A DNA stretch of 64,000 bases from Rossellomorea sp. AcN35-11 (GTDB taxonomy: Bacteria; Bacillota; Bacilli; Bacillales; Bacillaceae_B), in NCBI GenBank assembly GCA_030388825.1, contig CP128835.1, positions 2,474,001 to 2,538,000 on the forward strand. The letters run 5' to 3'. Positions 56,822 through 64,000 of this stretch are shown here, piece by piece (the first letter of the stretch is position 1; every line of letters starts with the position of its first letter). The translations under genes and the position numbers were made by a program. The notes below the pieces were generated by a model. The model had not been told where the DNA came from, ran no database searches, and saw only the letters and a program-made list of their open reading frames with translations.

Positions 56822-58126
56822 ATGAGAATGGTTGACTTAATAGAGAAAAAGCGTGAAGGAAAAGAACTCTCTACTGAAGAAATTAACTTTATCGTTGAAG
56901 GCTATACAGATGGAAGCATACCTGACTATCAGGTAAGTGCCCTTACGATGGCCATCTTCTTTAAAGATATGAGTGACAGGGAAAGAGCCGACTTAACGAT
57001 GGCCATGGTTGAATCAGGCGATCAAATCGATTTATCTGCAATCGAAGGCATAAAAGTAGACAAACACTCCACTGGCGGTGTGGGTGATACCACGACCCTT
57101 GTTCTTGGACCGTTGGTGGCTTCCGTTGGTGTGCCTGTAGCGAAGATGAGTGGCAGGGGTCTTGGACATACGGGGGGAACCATCGATAAGCTTGAATCTG
57201 TTGAAGGTTTCCATGTGGAAATAGAAAACGATGAATTCATCCGATTGGTGAACAAGAATAAATTAGCTGTTATCGGACAGAGTGGTAACTTAACACCGGC
57301 TGACAAGAAACTTTATTCCCTGCGTGATGTGACAGCAACGGTGAACAGTATTCCCCTGATTGCAAGCTCCATCATGAGTAAAAAAATCGCTGCAGGAGCC
57401 GATGCCATCGTACTGGATGTTAAGACGGGTGCCGGAGCCTTCATGAAAACTCTTGATGATTCAAAAGATCTTGCAAAGGCCATGGTGAATATAGGAAATA
57501 ACGTTGGCAGAAAAACGATGGCTGTCATTTCCGACATGAGTCAGCCTCTGGGCTTTGCAATCGGAAATGCACTTGAAGTGAAAGAAGCGATTGATACGCT
57601 GAAAGGTGAGGGTCCGGAAGACTTGACAGAGTTATGCCTGACTCTTGGAAGTCACATGGTATATCTTGCTGAAAAGGCATCGACTTTAGAAGAGGCAAGA
57701 GAATTATTGAATAAAGCGATTGAAGATGGATCTGCTCTTGAGAATTTTAAAGTTTTCCTTGAATCACAAGGTGGGGACCCGTCGTGTGTGGATGAACCAT
57801 CCAAGCTTCCTCAGGCACAATACAAAATCGAGCTTGAAGCAAAGGAAGATGGGTATGTATCTGAAATCGTTGCCGATGCAGTAGGAACGGCTGCCATGTG
57901 GTTGGGTGCAGGCCGTGCAACCAAAGATTCTGTCATCGACTTGGCAGTGGGTCTTGAACTGCGCAAGAAAATCGGGGATTCAGTAAAAGCGGGTGAATCC
58001 CTTGTAACCATCTACAGCAATCAAGAGAACATTGAAGAGGTAAAAGAGAAATTATATGAAAGCATCAAGGTGACATCTGAACATGTAAAAGCACCTACAT
58101 TGATTCATACAGAAATCACGGGCTAA
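56822..58126 (+). CDS. pdp: Pyrimidine-nucleoside phosphorylase
   Basis: 434-residue family 3 phosphorylase acting on uridine and thymidine. Signature [19 protein letters not shown] and the phosphate-binding [15 protein letters not shown] are present, with a C-terminal alpha/beta lobe from about 335. The start is the ATG giving [10 protein letters not shown] as in the family; only a weak GGGTGA precedes it. In B. subtilis pdp lies elsewhere with dra-nupC, so its place in the deoB-punA operon differs from that species. Confidence 0.95.
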   Translation: MRMVDLIEKKREGKELSTEEINFIVEGYTDGSIPDYQVSALTMAIFFKDMSDRERADLTMAMVESGDQIDLSAIEGIKVDKHSTGGVGDTTTLVLGPLVASVGVPVAKMSGRGLGHTGGTIDKLESVEGFHVEIENDEFIRLVNKNKLAVIGQSGNLTPADKKLYSLRDVTATVNSIPLIASSIMSKKIAAGADAIVLDVKTGAGAFMKTLDDSKDLAKAMVNIGNNVGRKTMAVISDMSQPLGFAIGNALEVKEAIDTLKGEGPEDLTELCLTLGSHMVYLAEKASTLEEARELLNKAIEDGSALENFKVFLESQGGDPSCVDEPSKLPQAQYKIELEAKEDGYVSEIVADAVGTAAMWLGAGRATKDSVIDLAVGLELRKKIGDSVKAGESLVTIYSNQENIEEVKEKLYESIKVTSEHVKAPTLIHTEITG

Positions 58127-58142
58127 TCGCCTGTTGAAGAGA

Positions 58143-58183
58143 AGCCTCTGCCAAGGAAGGAATCCTTTGGCGGAGGTTTTTTT
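58143..58183 (+). terminator. Terminator of deoB-punA-pdp
   Basis: CCTCTGCCAAGG pairs with CCTTTGGCGGAGG (with a wobble) around 7 nt and is followed by seven T. Confidence 0.88.
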
Positions 58184-58328
58184 GTGAAGAAATCGGCAGT
58201 GCATAAACAGGAAGGTCAGAGATTTTTTTCACTGACCATTCGAAAGGCTACAGGCTGTTGTTTTTGTTCAGAAGAAAGGATGACAAACCTGTATCGTACT
58301 ATTCAGCAAGGATAGGATCTTCCGTCAG

Positions 58329-58772
58329 TTAACCACCGGTATACACACTTTCACATGTTCCGGCTGACGGTTCATAATAACAATGGTTTTTATATTGACC
58401 GGAAAAAGGCTGGCTGTACCATGTTGGTGGACATGGAGCATATGGATTGAAATACCAGAGAGCATATTTCGCCGGATGTTGACTCCAATAGTCCAAATTC
58501 TTTTTCGCTAATTTTTTTTCAACGGATCTCGCTCTGTTATAAAAAAGATTCCCCTTTTGGACCGCTTCGAACGAATAATTTCCTCCCTGTACTTGAAAAA
58601 TGACTTGTCGGATGCTTCTTACCTCTTTGAAGTCCAAACAATCCGCTTTGGCACGGTTCACGATGACATTGCCCACATAAAGCATCCCTTGCTTTCCTTC
58701 ACCTTCCGCTTCCGCTCTCATCATTCTTGCCATCAGGGCAACATCTGCATCTGTGTATTTCACTCTTGGCAT
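58329..58772 (-). CDS. cwlJ: Spore cortex-lytic cell wall hydrolase, CwlJ type
   Basis: 147-residue SleB/CwlJ hydrolase without a signal peptide or binding domain, as in CwlJ, which sits in the coat and degrades cortex during germination. Catalytic Glu in MRAEAEGEGKQGMLYVGNVIVNRA; GGNYSFEAVQKG, ALWYFNPYAPCPPTW and GQYKNHCYYEP complete the fold. The ATG at 58772 follows GAGGTGAAAAAT. A sigma-E-like -10 precedes it. It separates pdp from dacF, where B. subtilis has none. Confidence 0.88.
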   Translation of the reverse strand: MPRVKYTDADVALMARMMRAEAEGEGKQGMLYVGNVIVNRAKADCLDFKEVRSIRQVIFQVQGGNYSFEAVQKGNLFYNRARSVEKKLAKKNLDYWSQHPAKYALWYFNPYAPCPPTWYSQPFSGQYKNHCYYEPSAGTCESVYTGG

Positions 58773-58790
58773 ATTTTTCACCTCAAAAAT

Positions 58791-58798
58791 AGTGTATG
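58791..58798 (-). promoter_or_regulatory. Sigma-E-like -10 element for cwlJ
   Basis: Minus strand CATACACT fits the sigma-E -10 consensus CATACAHT, 18 nt before the cwlJ start. GACATCA lies 14 nt upstream as a possible -35. Confidence 0.55.
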
Positions 58799-58935
58799 AA
58801 AAAAGCCTGCATTGATGTCATTTATTATAGATAACGCCTGACCTCATTCTCATTCATGATCATTTCTCCAAGGTGAAACCTTCAAAGTCCTTCTTATTTT
58901 ATATACACCTGACACTTTTCTTTTTTACCAATGTT

Positions 58936-58965
58936 TGTATAAAAATGATGCAGTTGGAAAAAATG
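58936..58965 (+). promoter_or_regulatory. Candidate sigma-F promoter of dacF
   Basis: TGTATA as -35, 14-nt spacer and GGAAAAAATG as -10 resemble the sigma-F pattern GYATA / GGNNAANNTR. dacF is a forespore gene in B. subtilis. Confidence 0.6.
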
Positions 58966-59013
58966 GGTCTATGAGTACTGATTTATAACGAGAATGGATT
59001 GGAGGACAGTTGA

Positions 59014-60180
59014 ATGAAACGTTTTGTGTATATAGTGGTGACATGTATGCTTCTGGCATTAATATTTCCTTCAATGGGGTTTGCTCAGGAGAAGAAATCT
59101 GAATTGGCAGAGGCAGCGAAATCAGCTGTTTTGATTGAGCGTGATACTGGGACGGTATTATATGAGAAGAATAGTCATGAGAAGCTGGCGCCTGCATCCA
59201 TGACCAAGATCATGACCATGGTGTTGATCATGGAAGCACTTGAAAAAGGTCAAATAAAATGGGATGACGAAGTCCGAACAAGTGAATATGCAGCGTCCAT
59301 GGGAGGATCCCAGATATTCCTCGAGCCTGGTGAAGGCATGACGGTGGAAGAAATGCTCAAAGGGATTGCAATTGGTTCTGCCAATGATGCATCCGTGGCC
59401 ATGGCTGAGCACATTTCAGGAAGTGAAGAAGCCTTTGTTGATGCCATGAACAAAAAGGTCCAAGAGCTGGGGTTGAAAGACACTAAGTTCAAAAACCCTA
59501 CAGGCTTACCATCTGAAGATCATTATAGTTCTGCCCATGATATGTCCATGATGGCCAAGGAACTTCTTAAATATGAAGGAATCACTAAATTTACAGGTAG
59601 CTATGAATCGTATTTACGTGAAGATACAGAAAAGAAATTCTGGTTGGTGAACACGAATAAACTGGTCCGTTTCTATGACGGGGTGGACGGTTTAAAAACC
59701 GGGTTCACCAATGAAGCGAAATACTGTTTAACGGCAACAGCGAAAAAAGACAATATGAGAGTCATAGCTGTCGTGTTCGGGGCACCTACGCCTAAAGAGA
59801 GAAATAACGAGATAAGTAAAATGCTGGATTATGCCTTCAATCAGTATTCAACCAAGCCACTCTTTAAAAAAGGGGAATCACTGGCCAAGGCGGATGTGTC
59901 CAAAGGGAAAGAAAATAAAGTGGACGCAGTGACGGAAGAGCCTATATCCCTGCTTACACCAAAAGGTGAAAAAATGGATGGGATTGAACAAAAGATCACT
60001 CTATCGAAAGACCTGAAAGCTCCTATTAAAAAAGGAGACAAAGTCGGTACACTCGTGGTGATGAACAAAGGGAAAATAGTGGTGGAAAGCACCTTGGTCG
60101 CGAAGAAAAATGTGAATAACGCTAGCTGGTGGGAACTGTATAAAAAGTCCTTTGGGCTGTTCACGAAAGTCGGGAAGTAA
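59014..60180 (+). CDS. dacF: D-alanyl-D-alanine carboxypeptidase DacF
   Basis: 388-residue penicillin-binding protein 5-type carboxypeptidase trimming peptide stems in the spore wall. Signal peptide (residues 1-24), then the three active-site motifs: SMTK in APASMTKIMTM, SAN in GSANDASVA, and KTG in DGLKTGFTNEA. A PBP5-like C-terminal beta domain and an amphipathic end (WWELYKKSFGLF) follow. ATG is 7 nt after GGAGGA. It leads into spoIIAA-spoIIAB-sigF. Confidence 0.95.
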   Translation: MKRFVYIVVTCMLLALIFPSMGFAQEKKSELAEAAKSAVLIERDTGTVLYEKNSHEKLAPASMTKIMTMVLIMEALEKGQIKWDDEVRTSEYAASMGGSQIFLEPGEGMTVEEMLKGIAIGSANDASVAMAEHISGSEEAFVDAMNKKVQELGLKDTKFKNPTGLPSEDHYSSAHDMSMMAKELLKYEGITKFTGSYESYLREDTEKKFWLVNTNKLVRFYDGVDGLKTGFTNEAKYCLTATAKKDNMRVIAVVFGAPTPKERNNEISKMLDYAFNQYSTKPLFKKGESLAKADVSKGKENKVDAVTEEPISLLTPKGEKMDGIEQKITLSKDLKAPIKKGDKVGTLVVMNKGKIVVESTLVAKKNVNNASWWELYKKSFGLFTKVGK

Positions 60181-60221
60181 TTGCCTATTCGCGCAAAATG
60201 AAAATAACCACTAATTATGAC

Positions 60222-60275
60222 GAATTCCTTCTAGTTTTGTCATGGGGAAGGAATTCACTAAAAGAATAGCGAAAT
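60222..60275. promoter_or_regulatory. Inverted repeat and possible sigma-H promoter before spoIIAA
   Basis: GAATTCCTTC (60222-60231) and GAAGGAATTC (60247-60256) form a perfect dyad with a 15-nt centre. The right arm (GAAGGAATT) also resembles a sigma-H -35 (RnAGGAwWW), with AGCGAAATG about 12 nt later as an imperfect -10. The spoIIA operon is sigma-H/Spo0A driven in B. subtilis. Confidence 0.4.
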
Positions 60276-60311
60276 GACTCACTATACGACAGAGAAGGAG
60301 GCTTTCTGATA

Positions 60312-60662
60312 GTGAGTCTTGCTATTAACTTAGAAGTCAAAAGAGATGTTTTGTGTATCCGTTTAAGTGGTGAGCTGGATCATCATACTGCCGATGAGCT
60401 CAGGGAAAAAGCTTCGAACCTGATTGAAAGTGAAGATGTGAAGCATATCATTTTGAATTTAGAGGAATTAGGTTTTATGGATAGTTCTGGTTTGGGTGTC
60501 ATTTTGGGCCGGTACAAGCAAATCAAACAAAAGCACGGAGAAATGGTTGTTTGTGCGATCTCCCCTTCGGTAAACCGATTATTTGAAATGTCAGGGTTGT
60601 TTAAGATTATCCGTCTTGAACCGTCTGAAGAAAACGCATTACAAAGATTGGGGGTCGCCTAA
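60312..60662 (+). CDS. spoIIAA: Anti-sigma F factor antagonist
   Basis: 116-residue STAS protein that, unphosphorylated, frees sigma-F from SpoIIAB. The phosphorylated Ser is in [15 protein letters not shown]. Start is GTG after AAGGAGG with a long spacing of about 10-11 nt. First gene of the spoIIA operon, with spoIIAB beginning 1 nt after its stop. Confidence 0.96.
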   Translation: MSLAINLEVKRDVLCIRLSGELDHHTADELREKASNLIESEDVKHIILNLEELGFMDSSGLGVILGRYKQIKQKHGEMVVCAISPSVNRLFEMSGLFKIIRLEPSEENALQRLGVA

Positions 60663-60663
60663 C

Positions 60664-61107
60664 ATGAGGAATGAAATGAACATTCAATTCAGTTCTTTAA
60701 GCCAAAACGAGTCCTTTGCCAGAGTCACCGTTGCATCATTTATCGCCCAGTTGGATCCCACGATGGATGAGTTGACAGAAATCAAAACAGTTGTATCCGA
60801 AGCTGTGACCAATGCCATCATTCACGGATATGATAACAGGCCAAATGGAACGGTTTATATTTCCGTTGTCATGGAAGAAGATGGATTCATTGATATGACG
60901 ATCCGGGATGAAGGGGTCGGAATCGGTGATGTAGATGAAGCCCGTCAGCCATTGTTCACATCCAAACCTGAGTTGGAGCGTTCTGGGATGGGCTTTACCA
61001 TCATGGAAAATTTCATGGACGAAATAGAAGTATCCTCACACCCAGGTACAGGCACCACGGTAAGACTAAAGAAGCACTTGACCAATAGTAAAGCGCTATG
61101 CAATTAA
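60664..61107 (+). CDS. spoIIAB: Anti-sigma F factor, serine kinase
   Basis: 147-residue GHKL kinase that holds sigma-F inactive and phosphorylates SpoIIAA. The N-box is [14 protein letters not shown], the G1 box [10 protein letters not shown] and the G2 region [15 protein letters not shown]. The in-frame codon at 60583 lies within spoIIAA and is rejected. It ends 12 nt before sigF. Confidence 0.96.
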   Translation: MRNEMNIQFSSLSQNESFARVTVASFIAQLDPTMDELTEIKTVVSEAVTNAIIHGYDNRPNGTVYISVVMEEDGFIDMTIRDEGVGIGDVDEARQPLFTSKPELERSGMGFTIMENFMDEIEVSSHPGTGTTVRLKKHLTNSKALCN

Positions 61108-61119
61108 GGAGTCGTGCCC

Positions 61120-61884
61120 ATGGATGTCGAAGTGAAAAATGAAAAGGAACAGACCTTTTTGAAGGATCATGAGGTGAAAGAGCTGATAAAGCAAAGTCAG
61201 GCAGGTGACCAAAGCGCACGGGATTTAATCGTCCAGAAGAATATGCGCCTTGTGTGGTCAGTTGTCCAACGTTTCCTTAATCGGGGGTATGAGCCTGATG
61301 ATCTCTTTCAGATAGGTAGTATCGGGTTGCTGAAATCAGTCGATAAGTTTGATTTAAGCTACGACGTCAAGTTTTCAACATATGCTGTTCCGATGATTAT
61401 CGGAGAAATCCAACGGTTCATCCGGGATGACGGAACGGTAAAGGTGAGTCGATCCCTCAAGGAAATGGGGAACAAAATCCGCAAGGCGAAAGATGAACTT
61501 TCCAAGAAATTTGGAAGGGTACCGACCGTGAGTGAGCTAGCAGAGCATCTGGAATACTCGGTTGAAGAAGTAATCATGGCCCAGGAAGCGAGCCGGACTC
61601 CTTCTTCCATTCATGAAACAGTCTACGAAAATGACGGTGACCCTATTACCTTGTTGGATCAGATTGCTGATAATACTGATAATAAATGGTTTGATAAAAT
61701 TGCTTTAAAAGAAGCGATAAGGGAGCTGGATGATCGTGAACGGCTGATTGTGTACTTAAGATATTATAAAGACCAAACCCAATCTGAAGTAGCAGATCGC
61801 CTAGGTATATCACAAGTCCAGGTGTCGAGGCTTGAGAAGAAAATTTTACAAACAATGAAAGATCATATGCATACAGAATCATAG
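61120..61884 (+). CDS. sigF: RNA polymerase sigma-F factor
   Basis: 254-residue forespore sigma factor. Region 2 carries NMRLVWSVVQRFLNRGYEPDDLFQIGSIGLLKSVDKFD and KFSTYAVPMIIGEIQRF; region 3 and a region 4 helix-turn-helix (QSEVADRLGISQVQVSRLEKK) follow. ATG 8 nt after AAGGAG is chosen; a GTG two codons upstream is too close to it. Third gene of spoIIA. Confidence 0.97.
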   Translation: MDVEVKNEKEQTFLKDHEVKELIKQSQAGDQSARDLIVQKNMRLVWSVVQRFLNRGYEPDDLFQIGSIGLLKSVDKFDLSYDVKFSTYAVPMIIGEIQRFIRDDGTVKVSRSLKEMGNKIRKAKDELSKKFGRVPTVSELAEHLEYSVEEVIMAQEASRTPSSIHETVYENDGDPITLLDQIADNTDNKWFDKIALKEAIRELDDRERLIVYLRYYKDQTQSEVADRLGISQVQVSRLEKKILQTMKDHMHTES

Positions 61885-61888
61885 GTGG

Positions 61889-61940
61889 AAATAACCCTGC
61901 CGTTTCAATGAATCATGTTGAAACGGCAGGGTTATTTCTG
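61889..61940. terminator. Terminator of the spoIIA operon
   Basis: AAATAACCCTGCCGTTTCAA pairs perfectly with TTGAAACGGCAGGGTTATTT around 9 nt. Confidence 0.9.
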
Positions 61941-62071
61941 TATTTATATGACAGTTCCCAATTCGAAATGATTCATATTCAATGGCATGTAAGGCTAAAA
62001 ATGGAACAAGCCCCATTCTTTCTCTGTCCAATATCCTTAGGCAGGAAAACCAGTCATTACATAAATAATGT

Positions 62072-62097
62072 CCGTTAACCCATACTATTGTTACGAA
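62072..62097 (+). promoter_or_regulatory. Candidate sigma-G promoter of the spoVA operon
   Basis: CATACTA (62091-62097) is the sigma-G -10 consensus. The -35 (TAAATA at 62072-62077, or the overlapping ACATAAA) is weaker. spoVA is sigma-G controlled in B. subtilis. Confidence 0.5.
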
Positions 62098-62128
62098 GGG
62101 AAAATCATGTTTTCAGGATGTGAACTGC

Positions 62129-62749
62129 ATGGAAGGTATTCTTTATATACGCTTACGTCATCGAGTGCAGGTAAGGGAAGAGAGTAGGGTCAGGCTTGGG
62201 CAACTCGCTCAAGTCATAGCACCTGAAAATATTTTAGATGAGTTAAGGAACATTCCGATTCATCAGGTCAAAGCATCCGATAAGAATATCATTGTAGTGG
62301 ATGTCATGAAGGTGATAAAGGAAATTTGCAAGAATTTCGGGGACCTGGATATCCAGACCATCGGACCTACACAAAGTATCATAGAAGTGATTTATGAGAA
62401 AAAGAAAGTCTCTCTTCCTCTCTTTATTGGAGTTTGGCTGCTTTTATTCATCGGTGCAGCCCTGGCAATTATGAATTTTCATGAAGATGTAAGCATGAGG
62501 GAGGTTCATCAAAGGCTGTATCACTTTGTGACGGGTAATGAAGATCCCCATCCCTTACTGTTTCAAGTTCCATATTCATTGGGGTTGGGTCTTGGGATGA
62601 TTTTATTTTTCAATCACGTATTCAGAAAAAGGCTGAATGAAGAACCGAGTCCATTAGAGGTTGAAATGTTTAATTATCAGCAGGATTTAGATCAGTATGT
62701 CATCATGAATGAAAACAAAGAAAGTCAGAAGAGAATAGATGACCATTAA
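62129..62749 (+). CDS. spoVAA: Stage V sporulation protein AA
   Basis: 206-residue protein with a soluble N-terminal domain (residues 1-92, KASDKNIIVVDVMKVIKEI) and two to three membrane segments (LPLFIGVWLLLFIGAALAI, PYSLGLGLGMILFF). SpoVA proteins move Ca-dipicolinate across the spore inner membrane. I use the ATG after AGGATGTGA; an in-frame GTG nine bases upstream overlaps that site. It overlaps spoVAB by 11 nt. Confidence 0.93.
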   Translation: MEGILYIRLRHRVQVREESRVRLGQLAQVIAPENILDELRNIPIHQVKASDKNIIVVDVMKVIKEICKNFGDLDIQTIGPTQSIIEVIYEKKKVSLPLFIGVWLLLFIGAALAIMNFHEDVSMREVHQRLYHFVTGNEDPHPLLFQVPYSLGLGLGMILFFNHVFRKRLNEEPSPLEVEMFNYQQDLDQYVIMNENKESQKRIDDH

Positions 62750-63161
62750 TGTACTGATCACCATCTTTATTGGTTTTGCTGGTGGATTGGCAGTAGGTTC
62801 TGGGTTCGTTGCATTCTTAACTGTATTGGGGATTATACCCAGATTGACCCAATTAACAAAGACCATGAAAATGATACACCACTATGAACTCGCTGTCATT
62901 TCAGGAGCTCTGGCTGGGGGATTTATAAGCTTAAACAACTATACATTCCATTTTTCCCCATTCGTCCTGATACCTATCGGTTTGGCGAGCGGAGTGTTCA
63001 TAGGATTGCTGGCAGCTGCTTTAACAGAAGTATTGAATGTTTTTCCTATTCTCGCCAAGCGGATTGGGATAGAAGGTCAAATCGTCATCCTTATCATGGC
63101 GATTGTGTTCGGCAAAATCACAGGCTCCCTCTTTCATTGGCTCTACTTGGTTCATCAATAA
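62739..63161 (+). CDS. spoVAB: Stage V sporulation protein AB
   Basis: 140-residue membrane protein with four to five helices: FIGFAGGLAVGSGFVAFLTVLGIIPRL, ELAVISGALAGGF, VLIPIGLASGVFIGLLAAALTEVLNVFPI and IVILIMAIVFGKITGSLFHW. This matches SpoVAB throughout. In B. subtilis spoVAC follows; here the next gene is the spoVAEA-like one, 22 nt downstream. Confidence 0.93.
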   Translation: MTINVLITIFIGFAGGLAVGSGFVAFLTVLGIIPRLTQLTKTMKMIHHYELAVISGALAGGFISLNNYTFHFSPFVLIPIGLASGVFIGLLAAALTEVLNVFPILAKRIGIEGQIVILIMAIVFGKITGSLFHWLYLVHQ

Positions 63162-63183
63162 ATAGTAAGGGGCAGGGGTTCGT

Positions 63184-63753
63184 ATGGACAACAAGAGAAA
63201 AGTGATCCTGATAACAGACGGAGATGAATATGCCAAGCGGGCTATAGAGTGCGTTGCAAAGGAGTATGGAGGGCGATGCATCTCAAGTTCAAAGGGCAAT
63301 CCCTCTGTACTCTCAGGCCCGGAAATAGTGAAATTAATAAAAAGTGCCAAGAACGACCCTGTATTTGTGATGTTTGACGATAGTGGATTCATTGGAGAAG
63401 GTGCAGGTGAACGAGCCCTTAAGCATGTAGCGAGACACCCTGATATGCAGGTTCTCGGGATCATTGCCGTTGCCAGTAAAACGAAGCAGGCAGAATGGAC
63501 AAAAGTGGATGTATGCATTGATAAATTTGGTGAATTGACTCCATATGGAGTAGATAAATTTGGAGTACCTGAAATGGATGTGGGGAGGTTGACAGGTGAT
63601 ACGGTCTATTGCCTAGATGAGTTGGATGTCCCTGTCATCGTCGGGATTGGTGACATAGGCAAAATGGCGAAAAGAGATCATTACTCCCAAGGAGCCCCCA
63701 TTACGAAGAAGGCTGTCGAAATCATCTTGGAAAGGAGCGGGTACCATGCCTGA
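63184..63753 (+). CDS. spoVAEA: Stage V sporulation protein AE, soluble type (SpoVAEA)
   Basis: 189-residue soluble protein: [56 protein letters not shown]-type [18 protein letters not shown], and [15 protein letters not shown]. This is the SpoVAEA family, normally found after SpoVAEB in the spoVA operon. ATG follows AAGGGGCAGGGG. Its end overlaps the spoVAF start by 8 nt, so this part of the operon is tightly packed. Confidence 0.9.
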   Translation: MDNKRKVILITDGDEYAKRAIECVAKEYGGRCISSSKGNPSVLSGPEIVKLIKSAKNDPVFVMFDDSGFIGEGAGERALKHVARHPDMQVLGIIAVASKTKQAEWTKVDVCIDKFGELTPYGVDKFGVPEMDVGRLTGDTVYCLDELDVPVIVGIGDIGKMAKRDHYSQGAPITKKAVEIILERSGYHA

Positions 63754-64000
63754 GAAAACGAAGAAAACACCGATTCCAAAAGACATCGGGATTATGGAAG
63801 ACTACATGAAAAATCATGTGGGGCTGAATAAGAGCTTCGATCTGGGTGTAAGGAAGCTCATGATCTTGAAAAAGGGCGTGCACATCTACTATATAAATGG
63901 CCTGACGGATGCTTCCTACATTATCCAAATCGTAGAGGAACTTGTTGAAATCAATGATCATGAACGTGCAACCAGCCGTTTATATGAGATTGTACATAAT
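63746..64000 (+). CDS. spoVAF: Stage V sporulation protein AF, N-terminal part
   Basis: First 85 codons, open to the window end. The reading [48 protein letters not shown] and [12 protein letters not shown] agrees with SpoVAF, a GerA-subunit-like membrane protein that associates with the germinant receptors in the spore inner membrane. ATG follows AAAGGAGCGGG and overlaps the previous stop. Confidence 0.9.
   Translation, partial: MPEKTKKTPIPKDIGIMEDYMKNHVGLNKSFDLGVRKLMILKKGVHIYYINGLTDASYIIQIVEELVEINDHERATSRLYEIVHN

Overview
The window is chromosomal DNA of an endospore-forming member of the Bacillaceae (Bacillus/Rossellomorea type; moderate GC, AGGAGG-type ribosome sites, sigma-A, sigma-E, sigma-F and sigma-G style promoters). 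Gene order follows the Bacillus subtilis bkdB - brxB - artPQM - yqjA..yqjQ - polYA - yqkB..yqkG - spoIIM - fur - xerD - deoB - punA - pdp - dacF - spoIIA - spoVA segment closely, with local insertions and losses. I see no tRNA, rRNA, CRISPR array, prophage or insertion sequence. Layout: (1) 1-5.8 kb, end of the branched-chain 2-oxoacid dehydrogenase E2 gene, then methylmalonyl-CoA mutase mutA-mutB and its GTPase chaperone meaB behind a perfect CcpA (cre) site. (2) 5.9-14.1 kb, bacilliredoxin brxB, an arginine-type ABC importer, yqjA, an L,D-transpeptidase, the 31-aa Prli42 gene, methylmalonyl-CoA epimerase plus a carboxyltransferase, and peptidase yqjE. (3) 14.1-28.3 kb, a hairpin repeat pair, an orphan CheW, polYB, gndA, small accessory enzymes, a gerA-gerB-gerC germinant receptor operon on the minus strand, zwf and rnz. 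(4) 28.3-38.3 kb, a phosphatase/acetyltransferase pair, namA, a glycosyltransferase, T-box controlled proI, yqjP, yqjQ, a lipoprotein, an alpha/beta hydrolase, a GlcU-type transporter and an EthD-family protein. (5) 38.4-39.25 kb, a tandem array of about six 124-bp palindromic units. (6) 39.3-50.8 kb, SOS-boxed polYA with a YolD partner, small Fe-S related proteins, an antibiotic-kinase-like gene with yqkD, HMG-CoA lyase divergent from thiolase-scoA-scoB, yqkE, grpB, yqkF, mciZ and nudF. (7) 51-64 kb, spoIIM, fur, yqzK, xerD, deoB-punA-pdp, cwlJ, dacF-spoIIAA-spoIIAB-sigF and an unusual spoVA operon running off the end. The metabolic genes fit together. Branched-chain acyl-CoA from the Bkd complex yields propionyl-CoA, which carboxylase, epimerase and the mutase convert to succinyl-CoA. 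HMG-CoA lyase, ScoAB and thiolase finish leucine breakdown to acetyl-CoA. Cre-like sites stand in front of both blocks. zwf and gndA form the oxidative pentose phosphate branch, and deoB/punA/pdp salvage nucleosides. The distal third is largely sporulation control. The most important caveat is that eleven genes (bkdB, mutB, meaB twice, polYB, a cyclase, zwf, a phosphatase, a GNAT, a HesB-like gene, thiolase, xerD) are split by 1-2 nt indels. Most lie in homopolymer runs and hit unrelated or housekeeping genes, which points to sequencing error rather than gene decay. The most interesting structure is the 124-bp repeat family, whose arms change together so that pairing is kept. Next come a spoVA operon in which AB is followed directly by AEA, and several very small genes (mciZ, prli42, an unidentified 43-aa gene).
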